Assembly: GCF_021018895.1 (NCBI RefSeq)
Contig: NC_079384.1
Location: 18,901,640 to 18,965,639, forward strand
DNA: 64,000 nt
Reading direction: 5' to 3'
DNA from: Seriola aureovittata
Taxonomy: Eukaryota > Chordata > Actinopteri > Carangiformes > Carangidae
The first letter of the stretch is position 1. Every line of letters starts with the position of its first letter. The translations under genes and the position numbers were made by a program. The notes below the pieces were generated by a model, which had not been told where the DNA came from, searched no databases, and saw nothing but the letters and a program-made list of their open reading frames with translations. This document shows, in pieces, positions 13,086 to 25,739 of this stretch.

Positions 13086-16000
13086 TCAAAGAGGGGAAAA
13101 GATATAGACCCAAGCCTCTTCTTTTCATTGATCGGGCTTGGGAAAGAGTTTATTGCCGTAAGCAGGAGGTAGGGAGGCGGGGAGGAAGGGGGTGAGGATG
13201 AAGGGGGAGAGGGGGTTGGTTGAGGGGCAGCGAGGTGCCTGTCCTATCGCATCGTCTGAGGCTGAGTCTGTGCCTGTTTGTCTGTCTGTCCTCACACTGT
13301 CGAAATCAATTTGCCCTCTGTGGAACTGTGGACAGAGAGAGGGAGAGGCTTCCAGGTGGGCTGGCTCAGGAGAAACAGCAGCAAACACAACCAGGACACA
13401 CGGAGAGGCAGAAACCACGGCTACCCTCATGACAACACACACCCCACTCGACTCAAACTGACTCTTGGCTCCCTGAGGTGCAAGGCGTGGCTTTCGTAAA
13501 CTGGACTTTGAACGAGGAGGGGGGGAGGGGGGGGTGAAGCAGGGTGAGCTTATTAGGGATTGGGTGGCTGAGTGCAGTTATTAGGTGGGAGCACTACTGG
13601 AGCTGCATGGTGCATGGGGGGCATGGAGAGGAGCTGGGAGGTCAAAGCATGAGTGTGTCGATATCAATGAGGAAAAAGAAAACTTAAAATCAACTTAAGC
13701 TTAACACAAAAACAAAATTAATCAAGAACATGCCTTAAAATATTATCTCTTCTTACTGATTAAAAAACAAAACAATTATTTCTAAAAAAAAAAAAGGTCC
13801 TTTAACTTACCATTCATGGCTGACCAAACACAAAACCACTATGCAATAAATACTATATGATATTATCACTTATGCTAGCCTATCAAACGAGTGCAAACAA
13901 CAGAATGCAAACAGAAAAGAACAGAAAACAAACAAAAGAACACAAAAACAACATAAAACAAAAAATGCAGTGTGTCCTGCTGGTTGTGTGTGTTTGCAGG
14001 TCTGGACTTAAAAAAAAAAAAGTCCCAATCCCTCAACTCTCCGTCTTCAGTTGTTTCAACATGGTGACGTTCAAGTCAACTCATTTCCCCCAGCAAGAAT
14101 AGTGCATGACCTCAATCCCTCACTGGCTTCCCACCCACTAACACTCCCAATTACATTCAACCAAAGTGGAAGCACATCATTCCAGTTTACATATGTGACT
14201 TTAGATATTCATCTTGAACTGACTGAACTAGAAATGATTTGAACCTGATTTTGGTTTTATAAATACAAAAAATAAAAATAAAAAAAGTGCAAAAAAAGTT
14301 GAGTGGTTCTTACCTTGTGGGGAAGCGGGGCTCGTACTCTTCAGCTCCTTGCTGTAAACAACAAAAGAGAGGAGAGAATTAGTCACACGATTTATTCTGA
14401 ACCGAAATGATAAATACTATTAAAACTGCCAGTGGGGACATTGCAACGACCCCAGCAGCCGGCAGATGGCGGCAAAGAGACATGGGCAGAAGAGACGCTG
14501 CAACATCTCAGCTGTAACCTTGAACAGGCTTCCTACAGCAGCATTAACTGGATATGAAAAAAATCATAGCGTTTTAAAAAGGACATAAATACAAAGAACG
14601 TTTGTTTTATATGACTTCTCTGACTGAAGTATCTCCTCCCAATATAAGTTGATATCTTATTGCCCTTTTGTTTTGCCCAGTTAATTATTCAAAAGGTCAA
14701 AAGATGTTTAAATGTCTACGTAAAAACAGTATTTAAATATCTGTTCTTTAACGTGGAACAACTCATAAATTAGTTTTCAAGTCCCCAGCTGTGTATAACC
14801 ATCTACAAAACTTTTCACTCATCAATCGTTAACTAAATGTCTAGATGTCCTCTGACCTGCAAATCATCAAATCAGCGGTTACTGAGTGACTGGAGCATCA
14901 CAGACATGAGACATAAGCCTGAGGATAAAATCCAGTCCTCCTTCCGTCTGTGAATGCAGCGAGGCAGAAGAACTGTTTAAGTTGTTACACGACTGCCGAG
15001 CAATTAAGCATCGCCCACATGTAATGTTCCAGGTGAAGCGTAGGAGGGACGCTGGGCTGATGGAGAAGGGCTGAGTGTTACGCAAGTCTAGCCTTCAGAA
15101 AAATTAAACCCCCCTCCCCTCCCTCATCACCGCCACCGCTGCCTCCCTCTACCCCCTCTCTGTCTCTCTTTAGTTTCAGTCAGCTGGGCGAATCCTCTCT
15201 CTCTCTCTCTCTTATCAACTGACGCCTGCCAGAAGCGCTCTCCTCAGAGACAGAGGCAGCCAGGCGCAGAGGTAGACTTCTTCAGTCTGAGCTGTGCCAC
15301 GTCTTCCACTCGAGCCTCCGTAAACAGGAACGCGTGAAGCCGAGTAGAACTGATTTCTGCGTTTATAGAAGCTAATGTAGCGGAGCGTTCTCGGCGAGCT
15401 GCGGCACAAGAGAACTCTGGGTCCTGGTTAAAGTGAGAGACAGCCTGTCAGCAGGGCTTAGGGGGGAAAGCTCCAAACTTTTCTCAGACGGACCATCGCA
15501 GATCTTCGCCGGGTTTTGCGCGACGCCTCAGCTCATGTGTCACGTGTGAAACTCGTGTGAGGGTAGATGGCCAGTGTGTTGGTATAGTTGTTTTGCAGGA
15601 CCCCACCCCACCGCCCCCCTCACCTGTGAGAAGCCTGGAACCGCCACGCTGTAGGGGCGTTGTTGTCTGCCGTGCAGCGCAGTGGCGCTCTGTGCCGCCA
15701 TACGGGAGTGCATGCCGTAATCAGGGGCGGGGAGAGCCATGTCTTCTCTCTCTAGAAGGTTGCCTGTGCTGCTGCTCTTCCCGTGGTGGAGGCTGGAAAC
15801 ACAGGTGCACAGAAAATGAGGAAAAAGTAAACATGTTGCCCCCGCCCCCCCATGGCAACATACATTAAAAAGAAAACTGTACCTGACAAAGTTTAATCAA
15901 AAACCAATGAAAGGTCAATATTCACCCCAAATAAAAAAACAAAAACTGAAATATACCTACGAAACAAATATATCAGTTCAACTGGTTTATGTTTCATAAA

Positions 16001-19000
16001 GAAATAACAACACCCAAAGACCTACTTGTGTACTCGCAGCTGCCTCATGGAGTCGCCATCATTGTCAGAGATCACCCTGGTGTAGGAGAAGGGAAACCAG
16101 CCACGCCTGGAGGAGGTGACACCAGATATTAGCAATATCTATAATATATAGTCAGAAATAGTCGTAGCAACTGGACCAAAAAACAATCACTGGTTCCTCT
16201 GCAAACCAAAATGAGACAGTATCAGACAAAACAAAATGAAATTTTCTTTGAATACATGAGTTGCGCTCACATCCTCGTCTTCTCATTCTCTCCGTAGTGC
16301 CACCCATCGCGGGCCTCGGGGACCAGCAGGGTTATTATGTCACCCTCAGAGAAGCTGAGCAGGGTGCTGTTGTCTCCAGCTGCATGGGAGAAGATGGCCT
16401 GGACACGAGTCCTCCCATTTCTCTCCAGCCCCGCAGCCATGGAGCTGGACCGGGGAAGAGTACGGGTCTCCGCTGGTGTAATACAGGAGGGGGGGGGGGG
16501 CACTGTTAACTGGTGTAGAACATGGTGTGTACCTACTGAGACTTCTGGTTTCTGCTACAGGTAATATAACTCGTGGACATGCGTTGCTCTTCTTAACAGT
16601 AGGAATAGGAATTTACTAGCACAACAGTATTTTTTACATTTCCCCCATTTTTATGAAAGGTGTTTCTGTCCTTCATCTTTTTTTACTCATTTTTAATATC
16701 ACACCTCCTTCTATTCCCACTTGCTTTGGGTTTCTTCTTATTAAACCTGCACAGGTTGCATTTTCCTTTTTAGCCACTAGGGGGCAAAATAAATCCACAA
16801 CTAGCTGATGTACCCACAGTCCTGACATATTATTGGCTCGGTGTTAAAAGAGCGAAAAGATGCTAGAAGAGTTGGATGATACTTTAACTACTTCATATTA
16901 CTTGTAGTCATTTGATTCATGTTAATATAATAAAACAATTGGGATTATACATTTCCTGCAGTGTCCAGTTAATAAAGGCTTCCAGCAACATCCTTTACCA
17001 AACAGAAGCTGCCTGTATTAAATGTTGCCAGGACTTGTGCTACATTAAAAGGAGGTTAAACTTAGAGCACAGTTGGACATTAGTTCACAATGTGTGTCCT
17101 TACTCAGTGTGGTCTTGCTCTTGGCGGGTGCGGCCTTGCGCACAGGCAGGGTGTTGGAGTAGACCTCTCCTCCATGCCGCTGGGTCTGCGGCGAGACCTT
17201 GCCCTGGGCCACCTTGCCCTCCATCCACTGCTGGTAGTCCTCACCTCCGTGGGCGCCGGCCGTGCCGTTCATCACCGGCATCCCTCCATCTACACCTCCC
17301 ATCAGCCTCTGCGAAGGTGACGAAATCGGCATACAGGCAATTAAAACACAATGCCTTCCTCTCTTTACATCACCCAACACTGTTACATGACATCTCGCAG
17401 CTCATTAATAATAAGGAACGAGGTGGAGAGTGGATCTGGGTCAGGGAATGCTGATTAATGAAAAGACTACACTTGAGTGCATGTTGGTTTAGAGATAAAC
17501 ATATGAAATCACTACTGGGAGACTGCAAAGAATTTCAAAGTGTGTTTAATCTGGGAACATAAAGCGCTACTGAATCTGCACCACAGTTTTTTAATTAGAA
17601 GCTCAGGCCAAACCGAGGCGCTCTTTCATGTAAATCTTCAACTTTTTATTTATTTATTTTTTTAATTTCCTGTAACCAGGCCTGCAGGAGGAGGAGTAGT
17701 AGGAGTAGGAGGAGGAGGAGGAGGAGGAGGAGGAGGAGGGGGCAGGGTGTAAAAGAGCCAGAGGACGTGAGGAATTTAAGCCTCTTCTGCGCAACAAGCT
17801 AATTAGCATGGTTCACTAACGATTTCATTTGCATTCACCCAGAGTTCTGAGGATGTGCTGAGGGCTCCCATCATGCAACAGCCACATCCGGGGGCAACAC
17901 CCCCTGACACACTCATAAGGGTCTGATTAGACACTTACACCACTTACCTGTGTGTGGATGTGTGCATGTTTGTGCTGTAAAGACATTTTTGAAATTTGGT
18001 CTCACTTTCTTAAAAGGCTGTCTGGGGGTAAATCAGCTCAAACCTGATTATAAGCTTAAACTCTGAAGCTAAGGTTCGGACTAGAGAATGCATTAAGTCA
18101 ATGATGGTCCTCAAAGTGTAGAGGTTCAAATGTTTATCAAGCATTCTGGGAAAAAAAATGTGCACAGGCCTCAGGTAGACTAAAGGAGGATTACAGGGTA
18201 GCAGAGGAACTGACCTGCTGTCCCATACCCCCGCTGGCCCTGAGAGCCGCCAGTTCCGGAGGCACCGGCAGGGGTTTAACACCAGGGATGGGCTCAGAGA
18301 TGGGCATGCCTGGATGATGAGCACCGGGAGGCATGGTGCCCGCTGCACCACTCATCTGCTGGGCCAGAAACATGGCACGATCTGGAAGTTTGTTGGGCTC
18401 GGCACACGCCTGCTGCCACACTGGGATCTTCTGGGATAAAAGCTCCTTCCCCTGTCGGACAGAAGAGGGAGAGAGTGGGTCGAGGGAGGGGAAACATCAG
18501 CAGGCTGGGCCTGTGTTTTAAAGACGGTATTATTAGGTTCGCCTGAGAGGAAAATATGCTTCTTTAATTAAAGAAAGCAGTTCATTAGTAGTTCAGAAAA
18601 AAGTGAAAGTTTACAAACACCATGTCCGACAATGCTAATGCTAAATCCTTTACACTTTATTGGCCCAAATTACATTGAAATATATTAACTCAGTATCTAC
18701 GCCTGTGCAATATCCTATACTCTGGAATTATTACATAATACATAAGGGTACATATGTAGGCGAAGTGTGCGTATGTGTGTGTGTTCTTGAGTGCGAGTCT
18801 GTGAGGTTTTGCATGGACAGATCTATATTTTTCCTAATTCTTTTTTTAATCTATATTTATATATTCCTTGTATATTTAATATTAATTGTATATTTTCTTC
18901 TCTGCTCAGGTTGAGCACCTGAATTCCTTTGTATACACCAGTACATTGGCAATAAAGAACAAGCTAAAAATAAAACAGAGAACTAATAAATATATTGTAC

Positions 19001-22000
19001 ATAACCTCCAGAGGTGATGCTGCTTTTGTAAATGTTCAATGGAATTTCTCTATATACGCCAAATTATTCATCTTAATTCACATGAGCAGAAGCAAACGGC
19101 AGATGACGAGAGGAAAAGAGGAGGAACACGCAGTGGACCTGGCAACGAGAGACGAGAACAGGGACGAGAGGCAGGAGTGAGAGGGAGAGATATGAATCCT
19201 CTTTATGAATGCACCGGTTTGAGAAGCTCTCAGCTGGTGCTCGACGGGCCGAGTCACATTCCCTCCATACATTATACAGCAGGGCAGTTACATAAAGATA
19301 CTTCTCATTTGCATTCATCATCTGTGAATAAATGAGGGAGTCCTGGATCCGTGAATCCATGAAGGACGCCGAGGAGAGTCTGCTGTTCAAACAGCTTTAA
19401 CTCCACCAGGCCGGTGTGGAGGATAAACACAGTGCGGCTCCAAGGTTGTCTGGCCCTGCTGAGTGTGTGTGGGCCGCAGCGTCAGGTGTCAGGGTGTGGG
19501 CGGGATGATCAAATAAACTAACGCATACACAAATACAAAAGTACGGCGAAAAACAAATGCATACTGACAGAGTAAGCATCATGTTACTAGGGACTCGTGT
19601 TCTGTCTGAAATGGTTTTTTGTCCCTGACCTTTATATGTAGTTAAGTTTATTATGATTTCTGATGGCTAAAAAAAATAATCATCACAAATTCACATATGT
19701 GAACTCCAGATTCCAGGAACCTTCAGTCATCTGGAAACTAAACACAACAGCTCAGAAGGAATTGGGATGAATGGGATATCGCCCATGAATTTCTATGTGT
19801 GCAGCAAAGTCTTTGTCCGTGTGACTTGCTGCTGGTGGAAACGATGAGTCACTATGACCTCACTTAGCCCTATCAAATAGCTAAGGTAGAGTGTAGGTGG
19901 TCAGTGCTTTTACCAGTGTGATGACTAAAATCCACATTTCTTTCTTCATTTGTTTCAGTCATTTGTTTGTTTCTGTATGCGAGTTGTTCTCCTGAAGAAT
20001 GATCAAGATAGCTGCCGATTCATTTTCTCTTTATTCACTAAGAAACTAATCGAGTATTCGTTCCAGCACGAGCGCAGTAACCAACCACTAGCGTTACAGC
20101 AGGTTGTTACTTATTAACAACTTGGTCACGATGTAGCTACTCTAAACTGAGGAATTTACACAAACACCCAAAGCAACCAGCTAACAACGCTTTAGCATCC
20201 ACCTAACAATACCATAAGAACATTTAGCAACTACCTAACGACAACCTCACAACCGTTTAGAAACCATCTAACAATAACCTTACAACACTTCAGCAACCAC
20301 ATAATAAAAACCACACCAACATTTAGCAGCTATAGTAAAAATGTAGTTCCAGCATGTTTTGATCAGGCAGTAAGAACACTTATTTCATGGCTTGGTCTTG
20401 TCACTATCTGGGGCTTTAACTAACGATTATTTTCATTATTTATCAATCTGCCGAGTGTTTTCTTTTATTATTCAATTAGCTGTTTGGTCTAAAAAGTCAA
20501 AAAAATTAGCAACAAATTCCTGCTATAATTTCCCACAACTCAAGGTGATGTATTCTAATCACTTAATTCATGCCTACAGTCAATTTAAACCCCGAAAACA
20601 TTCACTTGAAAAGCAAGAAACTTTCACCCCGGAGCGAGAAGCTGGAAGAAGAGAACGTCTGGCATTTTTGCTTAACTGAAACGATAAATTGATCATTCAA
20701 ATTATTGCCAATTAAGTTTTCTGTTGATCAACTAATCAACACAACTTTATTCTAGAGTCAAGTGTAAATCATAACTGAGTTTAACTCTAATTCAGTCTTT
20801 TTCTGCTGTTGATGCATCATCACATCGGCACTTTGCGTTCTGTGCTTCCTCCCTCTGTCCATCAATCAGTCATTCAGACACCTTGACGCCCTCACACTGC
20901 GAGTCTGAACCAAGTGTTCTTGCAGAAGTAGGTCATTCTCTCGCCCCCCCCCCCACCACCTCACCCTCCACCTCTCCATCCTCTCTCAGTTCACTTTACC
21001 ACTTCACATTTCCCCCCCGTGTGAGGGAGTGAGAGGTGGGAGAGACTTGCTTTTCTTATCAATTTGTTGGATGATATAAAACTCCTGTCTGGCTGCAGCG
21101 ATGCATGTGAAAATGTATGACATAATGGCGGAGCACCTGGGGTCATTTCTCGAATGAAAATGGATGAATACATGCAGACCGTCACAGTGCTGCGGGAAAG
21201 AAAGATGTGAACATGCTGTGATGTTTCAGCTTATGTAGCTTAGTTTCAAAATGATCTCGCCGTGACATATCTGAGAAAGGTTAGTGCTTCCTTTCTTACC
21301 TTGTTGTGGTAGGCAGTGCTGTTCTTGGCCACGGCACACTGGCGGTCCACCAGGAAGCAGTACCTCCTCCTCTCCTCGGACAGAGCGTTCTTGTAGCCCT
21401 CAGCGATGTAGTTGTCCAGCTCGCTCTGCTTATTGCTGATGGCCTCCACAAACTGGGGAGAGGAGGGAAAAGGATGGCATGAAAAAAAAACACAAAAAAA
21501 CTTGGCAGCATTTCCCCGATTAGGACACTGTTCTGATAGGGTTACATTTACAAAGGTTTGAGAGCAGGATGCCACAATCCAGAGACAAAAGATCATCAAA
21601 GCAATCTATTTGAACAGCAAAATCTCTTCCCAAAACCTCTGTCCAGATTACTCTGGATAATCTAGAGACCTGTGAGCACCACAAAGAATATCCCGTTGTG
21701 TAAACTCGGTGAGTCAACCCCTTCAACAACTGAAAGTTTAAAAGGATTTCAGCAGATAATGGATTACATTTTGATGGACTTTCCGGGCTTCATGCATCAC
21801 AATGATGACATATAAAAAGGAAGACAATCGCTGTACATTTAGAAAATGTCACAGCACAACAGACCTGAAAACCATGAATTAGAGAAAAAGAAGTCAAGCC
21901 CCTCAGACTGAATGATCACGCATGCGTCTATTATGTGATTATGGTGACTGGCGTTCCTGCGTTTCCTGAAGATTAGCTGAATTGAAGCACCTGGCTCTCC

Positions 22001-25000
22001 CGATTCAAACTGGCTCTCACTTCAGCTCTATCTGGCTTTTAAACTCATTCACCCTCCACTTCTTCATCGACTCAGCCCACTTAGTCCTCTTAGTGCTTGT
22101 GTCAGGATACGGGACATTTCTCCACCAAAACAAGTGGAGCCACTCGTCCGTGTCCAGCATCGCCCTGATGTGCGCAGCGGCAAATGCGGAACACGGTGAG
22201 CCCGACTTTATCCTCAGGTTCACTCATGCAACCGAAAGCACTTGCAGGTTCCCGCGATGTTGAATAATGTGGAGCAGCGTTCTCCGAGCGCCAGACAGCA
22301 CTGAGCTCCGGGATGAGGTGTTAACGATCGAGGCCGGGTTGTTTGCAGAGAAAAGTCTGCAGCCTACGCACCGTCATACAGTATGTGACTAGCTGGTCCA
22401 ACTAACACCGGTTCCTTTCGAAGGCTTGAATCTAGATGCATGAAAACAAACTAAGACTAAATGTGTTTTTAAAATGAGAGACGTAAGTAATGCTGTGCTA
22501 TCATCACCATCACACATTAAGCATCGCCAGATGTGCTAATTAGATCATTAATTAGGCTATTTCATGCATTCATTAGTAAATATTTCTGCCTCAACAACAT
22601 AATTAGATTAACAGTAAAAAAATGGAATGAATCAAAGGGTCAATCTGTAACTTTCTAACCATATTCTCACAAACACAACTGTTTGAAATATAGATGAAAC
22701 ATCAGCATTTGTTTTTAATGACAGATGATTGAAAATGTGGATCAGTTTTGCGGCTGTGCATACATTTTTGGAATTAAAACAAACCTTGAACAGCATAAAA
22801 ATATCAATATTAACAGTAACCTGTTGACATCCAGTTCTCATCCTTGTATTTAAAGACCAGACATTCAACCTGGGAGCGATGAAAAGTGCTGAATCTCATT
22901 GAAAATTCAGAGCACAGATTCTGCCTTTAATATAAAATCTGTATCTTAAGTTGGAGTAGTTTCAACAAAAATCTGCTTTACTTCATTATGTATGAATTTG
23001 TGGAGCATAGCGCTCTAAAATCTTACTAGATAGTGTGTAAACCTTTAGCACAGAGTCTGCACCGAGGCTCAGTCACCATGACAGAGGGCCATAAAAAGCC
23101 TCGGAGGAGAAACTTGGTCAGTGAACACGGACATAAAGATATGTTTCATATAGCCAGTGTAATAATTAAAATGTGAACATGTTGCTATAGAGGCTGAGGG
23201 ATTTAATTAACAGATCATCTGTGGATATAGATGTGGGGACACACAAATATCACTCTTTTCTAAAGGGCATATAATTTGATTTTATGTAATCCAATGTGCA
23301 GAGAACAGCGGGGGTTAGACAGTCAGCTCTCTGTAGTGGCCTTGATTTGATTCACTCGGCTGTAACGACCTTGCAGAGGTGGTCTCACGCATTAATTATA
23401 GACTATAATGATAAGATGGAGACTTCGAGTACAATTTTTCATTCAGGTAAATAAGGGCTCGTCAACCATAAACCAAATGTTATATTTACTTTTTAATAAA
23501 TCTCACACAGTAAAGACAATAAAATGAGCCTGTGTAGCTCCTCAAACCTTTTTAAATCAAATTTAGTTGAACATTAAGAGCTCCATATTTTCCTGTGTTT
23601 TATTTGAAGTGTTGATACATAAGAAGATATATTTGTGGTTTTAAGAACCGAAAACCATCTCGTGTAGTTTTACATCCTCTCTCTCAGGCTTCTCTCTGGA
23701 GCTCTAAAAACAACAGGTCAGTAAGCCAATCAGAAGAGACGAGCCTCTGAGCCTCTCTTCTGATTGGTTGACTGTTTTCTGAGTGATCCAATAAAAATAT
23801 AGCAGATTTCAGGTAAACACTCAGAGAAACCAAATCCTGCAAGGTTGGATGGTGGGTCCAGGTGGGCGGGGCTTGGGGTGTGGCTGAGAGCGGTGGCTGC
23901 TTTGTTGTGACATCAAAAAGTTACAGGAAGTCCTGACGGCTGGTTTTAAGGCTCAGTTTCTGAATACAGGCTGTGTGCATTTCTCTGTGGACTGAAGCTT
24001 TGATGCTTTCACAGTATTAATATAGAACCTAGACCTGATCTATGATCAAACTACACATGGACATCTGCCTTTAGACTATACGGACCTTTAATATTCATGG
24101 GAAAAAAAGAAAAATCATAATAAATGTTAAAATGTTGTGTTCATGAGGCTAAGGAACCATTTTCTGCTTCTTATGCTTCTGCTTCTTTTCCTCCCGCCTC
24201 CCGCCCCCCCCCCCCCCCCCCCCCACTCTGTCAGCCTGTGTTCCACTCCCACTGTCCACAGCCTCTTCCGGCAGAGTGAGAGGAGAGCTTTAGTGGTTTT
24301 CAGGGCGACGACACCCTTCCAGTGATCGACTGTCTCTGTAACTGTTAGGCTGCGTCTCTGTAATGAGCCTAATAGGCCAGGAGTGACAGGGAGGACGAGA
24401 CAACTGCAGGTGACGCCCCGGCAATTAATCTCATCTTTTCACCCTTCTACACACACTGATTACACAGAGATGAGGTGAAAAAAAAACAGACAGACACTCA
24501 TTGATACTGAATGAAAGGTGGAGCAGAGTCATGAGAAGTCCTGATTTCTAAGTAATGACTATGACACACGTGATACTTCAGTCAGAGGAAATTAAAATAA
24601 GTCTAGATATTTAGACTTTTTGAAAATCAAAATTAAAAAAAGAAATGATTGGATGTTATGACAGACCCTTCTATTTGATGCTCCAATTAGTGAAAACTGT
24701 GCTAATTTGTTCCTGTGTGGTGTTAATGAAAGAGGTACACTTTCTCTTCTTTCACATTTTAGCCAAGTTCAACCACGTGTTATTCTTCATTTGTAGTTAT
24801 TTTTATGAGAATGTGTTCACAGTTTTTAAGTCATGTCAATTTTTATTTATATGGTGCCAAATCACAACAGAAGTTATCTCAAGTTAATGGTGGTTGTTGC
24901 TTCTGATGATCACGAATTGGAGGTTCATCAGTCTTTTATCCTATCACTGAAATGAATCAGATAACTTTGGTTTTTTAGTCTCATTTCCCCAGAAAAATCT

Positions 25001-25704
25001 AAAGTTTTTGTTTTCAGATTGGACCCATGATTCAGGACAGAAACAGTTTCCCCTGCACTCTCTTCTACAGTTTTGAAAGTCTCTTTAAAGTAGATTTCAC
25101 TGGTTGATATACTGTTGTGCCACATGGAGGAGCCCCAGTGTCACCTCGTATCTTTATAATCTGTCATCTCTCATCGTTGGGTATTTGTTCCTAACACTTT
25201 CCAGGTGGGAGAATCACATCAACATGCAGCCGGAAAGAGAAGTTAAAAGGAAATCCTCTGGCTGAATATGGTCATTTACCAAGAAAAGAACAATTTCTAT
25301 GGCGTGAACGAGGTCTTTCACGTGGGCACACAAAGGCTGAACATGCACTGATCACCCACAGCGAAATATCAAATGGTGACACGCCGAAGTGGCAGCAGCA
25401 GTTGCAGCAGATGAAGGCCACTTATGAATCACACAAACGGTGGGGGTGGAAAAGCTTTCAGGTAGCCTGCGATAACACACAGCTAGCGACCGTGTTTATC
25501 AGATTCAGGCCGGCGGGCTGGGGTCAGGGAAAACCACGAGGGAGCCGTCAGTCACCAGAGAGTGAGTGACAGGCGGCGAGACGGGGGGGAGAACATCTCA
25601 GACTGTGGTTGTGAGTGCAGTTTACAGATATGACAGACTCTGTAAAGCAAACACGAGTCATAAGAAGGAAATAAATGGGCGGTTTACTGGTTTACCCTGG
25701 AGTT

Positions 25705-25739
<35 letters not shown>

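Larger units (their letters stand above)
8289..14313 (-). other. baiap2: baiap2 intron 13, region of alternative C-termini
   Basis: 6.0 kb. It holds the 46-bp candidate exon (8731-8776), a 9-bp candidate microexon (13811-13819), a weak candidate terminal exon from 13633, the MITE at 11910, G29 and (AC)15, and many short A or T runs. In mammals this part of the gene carries the alternative last exons. Confidence 0.7.
18452..21299 (-). other. baiap2: baiap2 intron 7
   Basis: 2.8 kb with the degenerate AACCACCTAACAA repeat (20160-20335) and the degraded MITE at 20409. No exon was seen. Confidence 0.9.

Noticed and set aside
12717..13172. Plus-strand open frame of 151 codons
   Set aside because: It runs through the G29 homopolymer (poly-Gly) and simple sequence in intron 13, with no recognisable domain.
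16912..17454. Plus-strand open frame of 180 codons
   Set aside because: It is the antisense shadow of baiap2 exon 9 and its flanks; Cys/Pro/Ser-rich content follows from the opposite strand.
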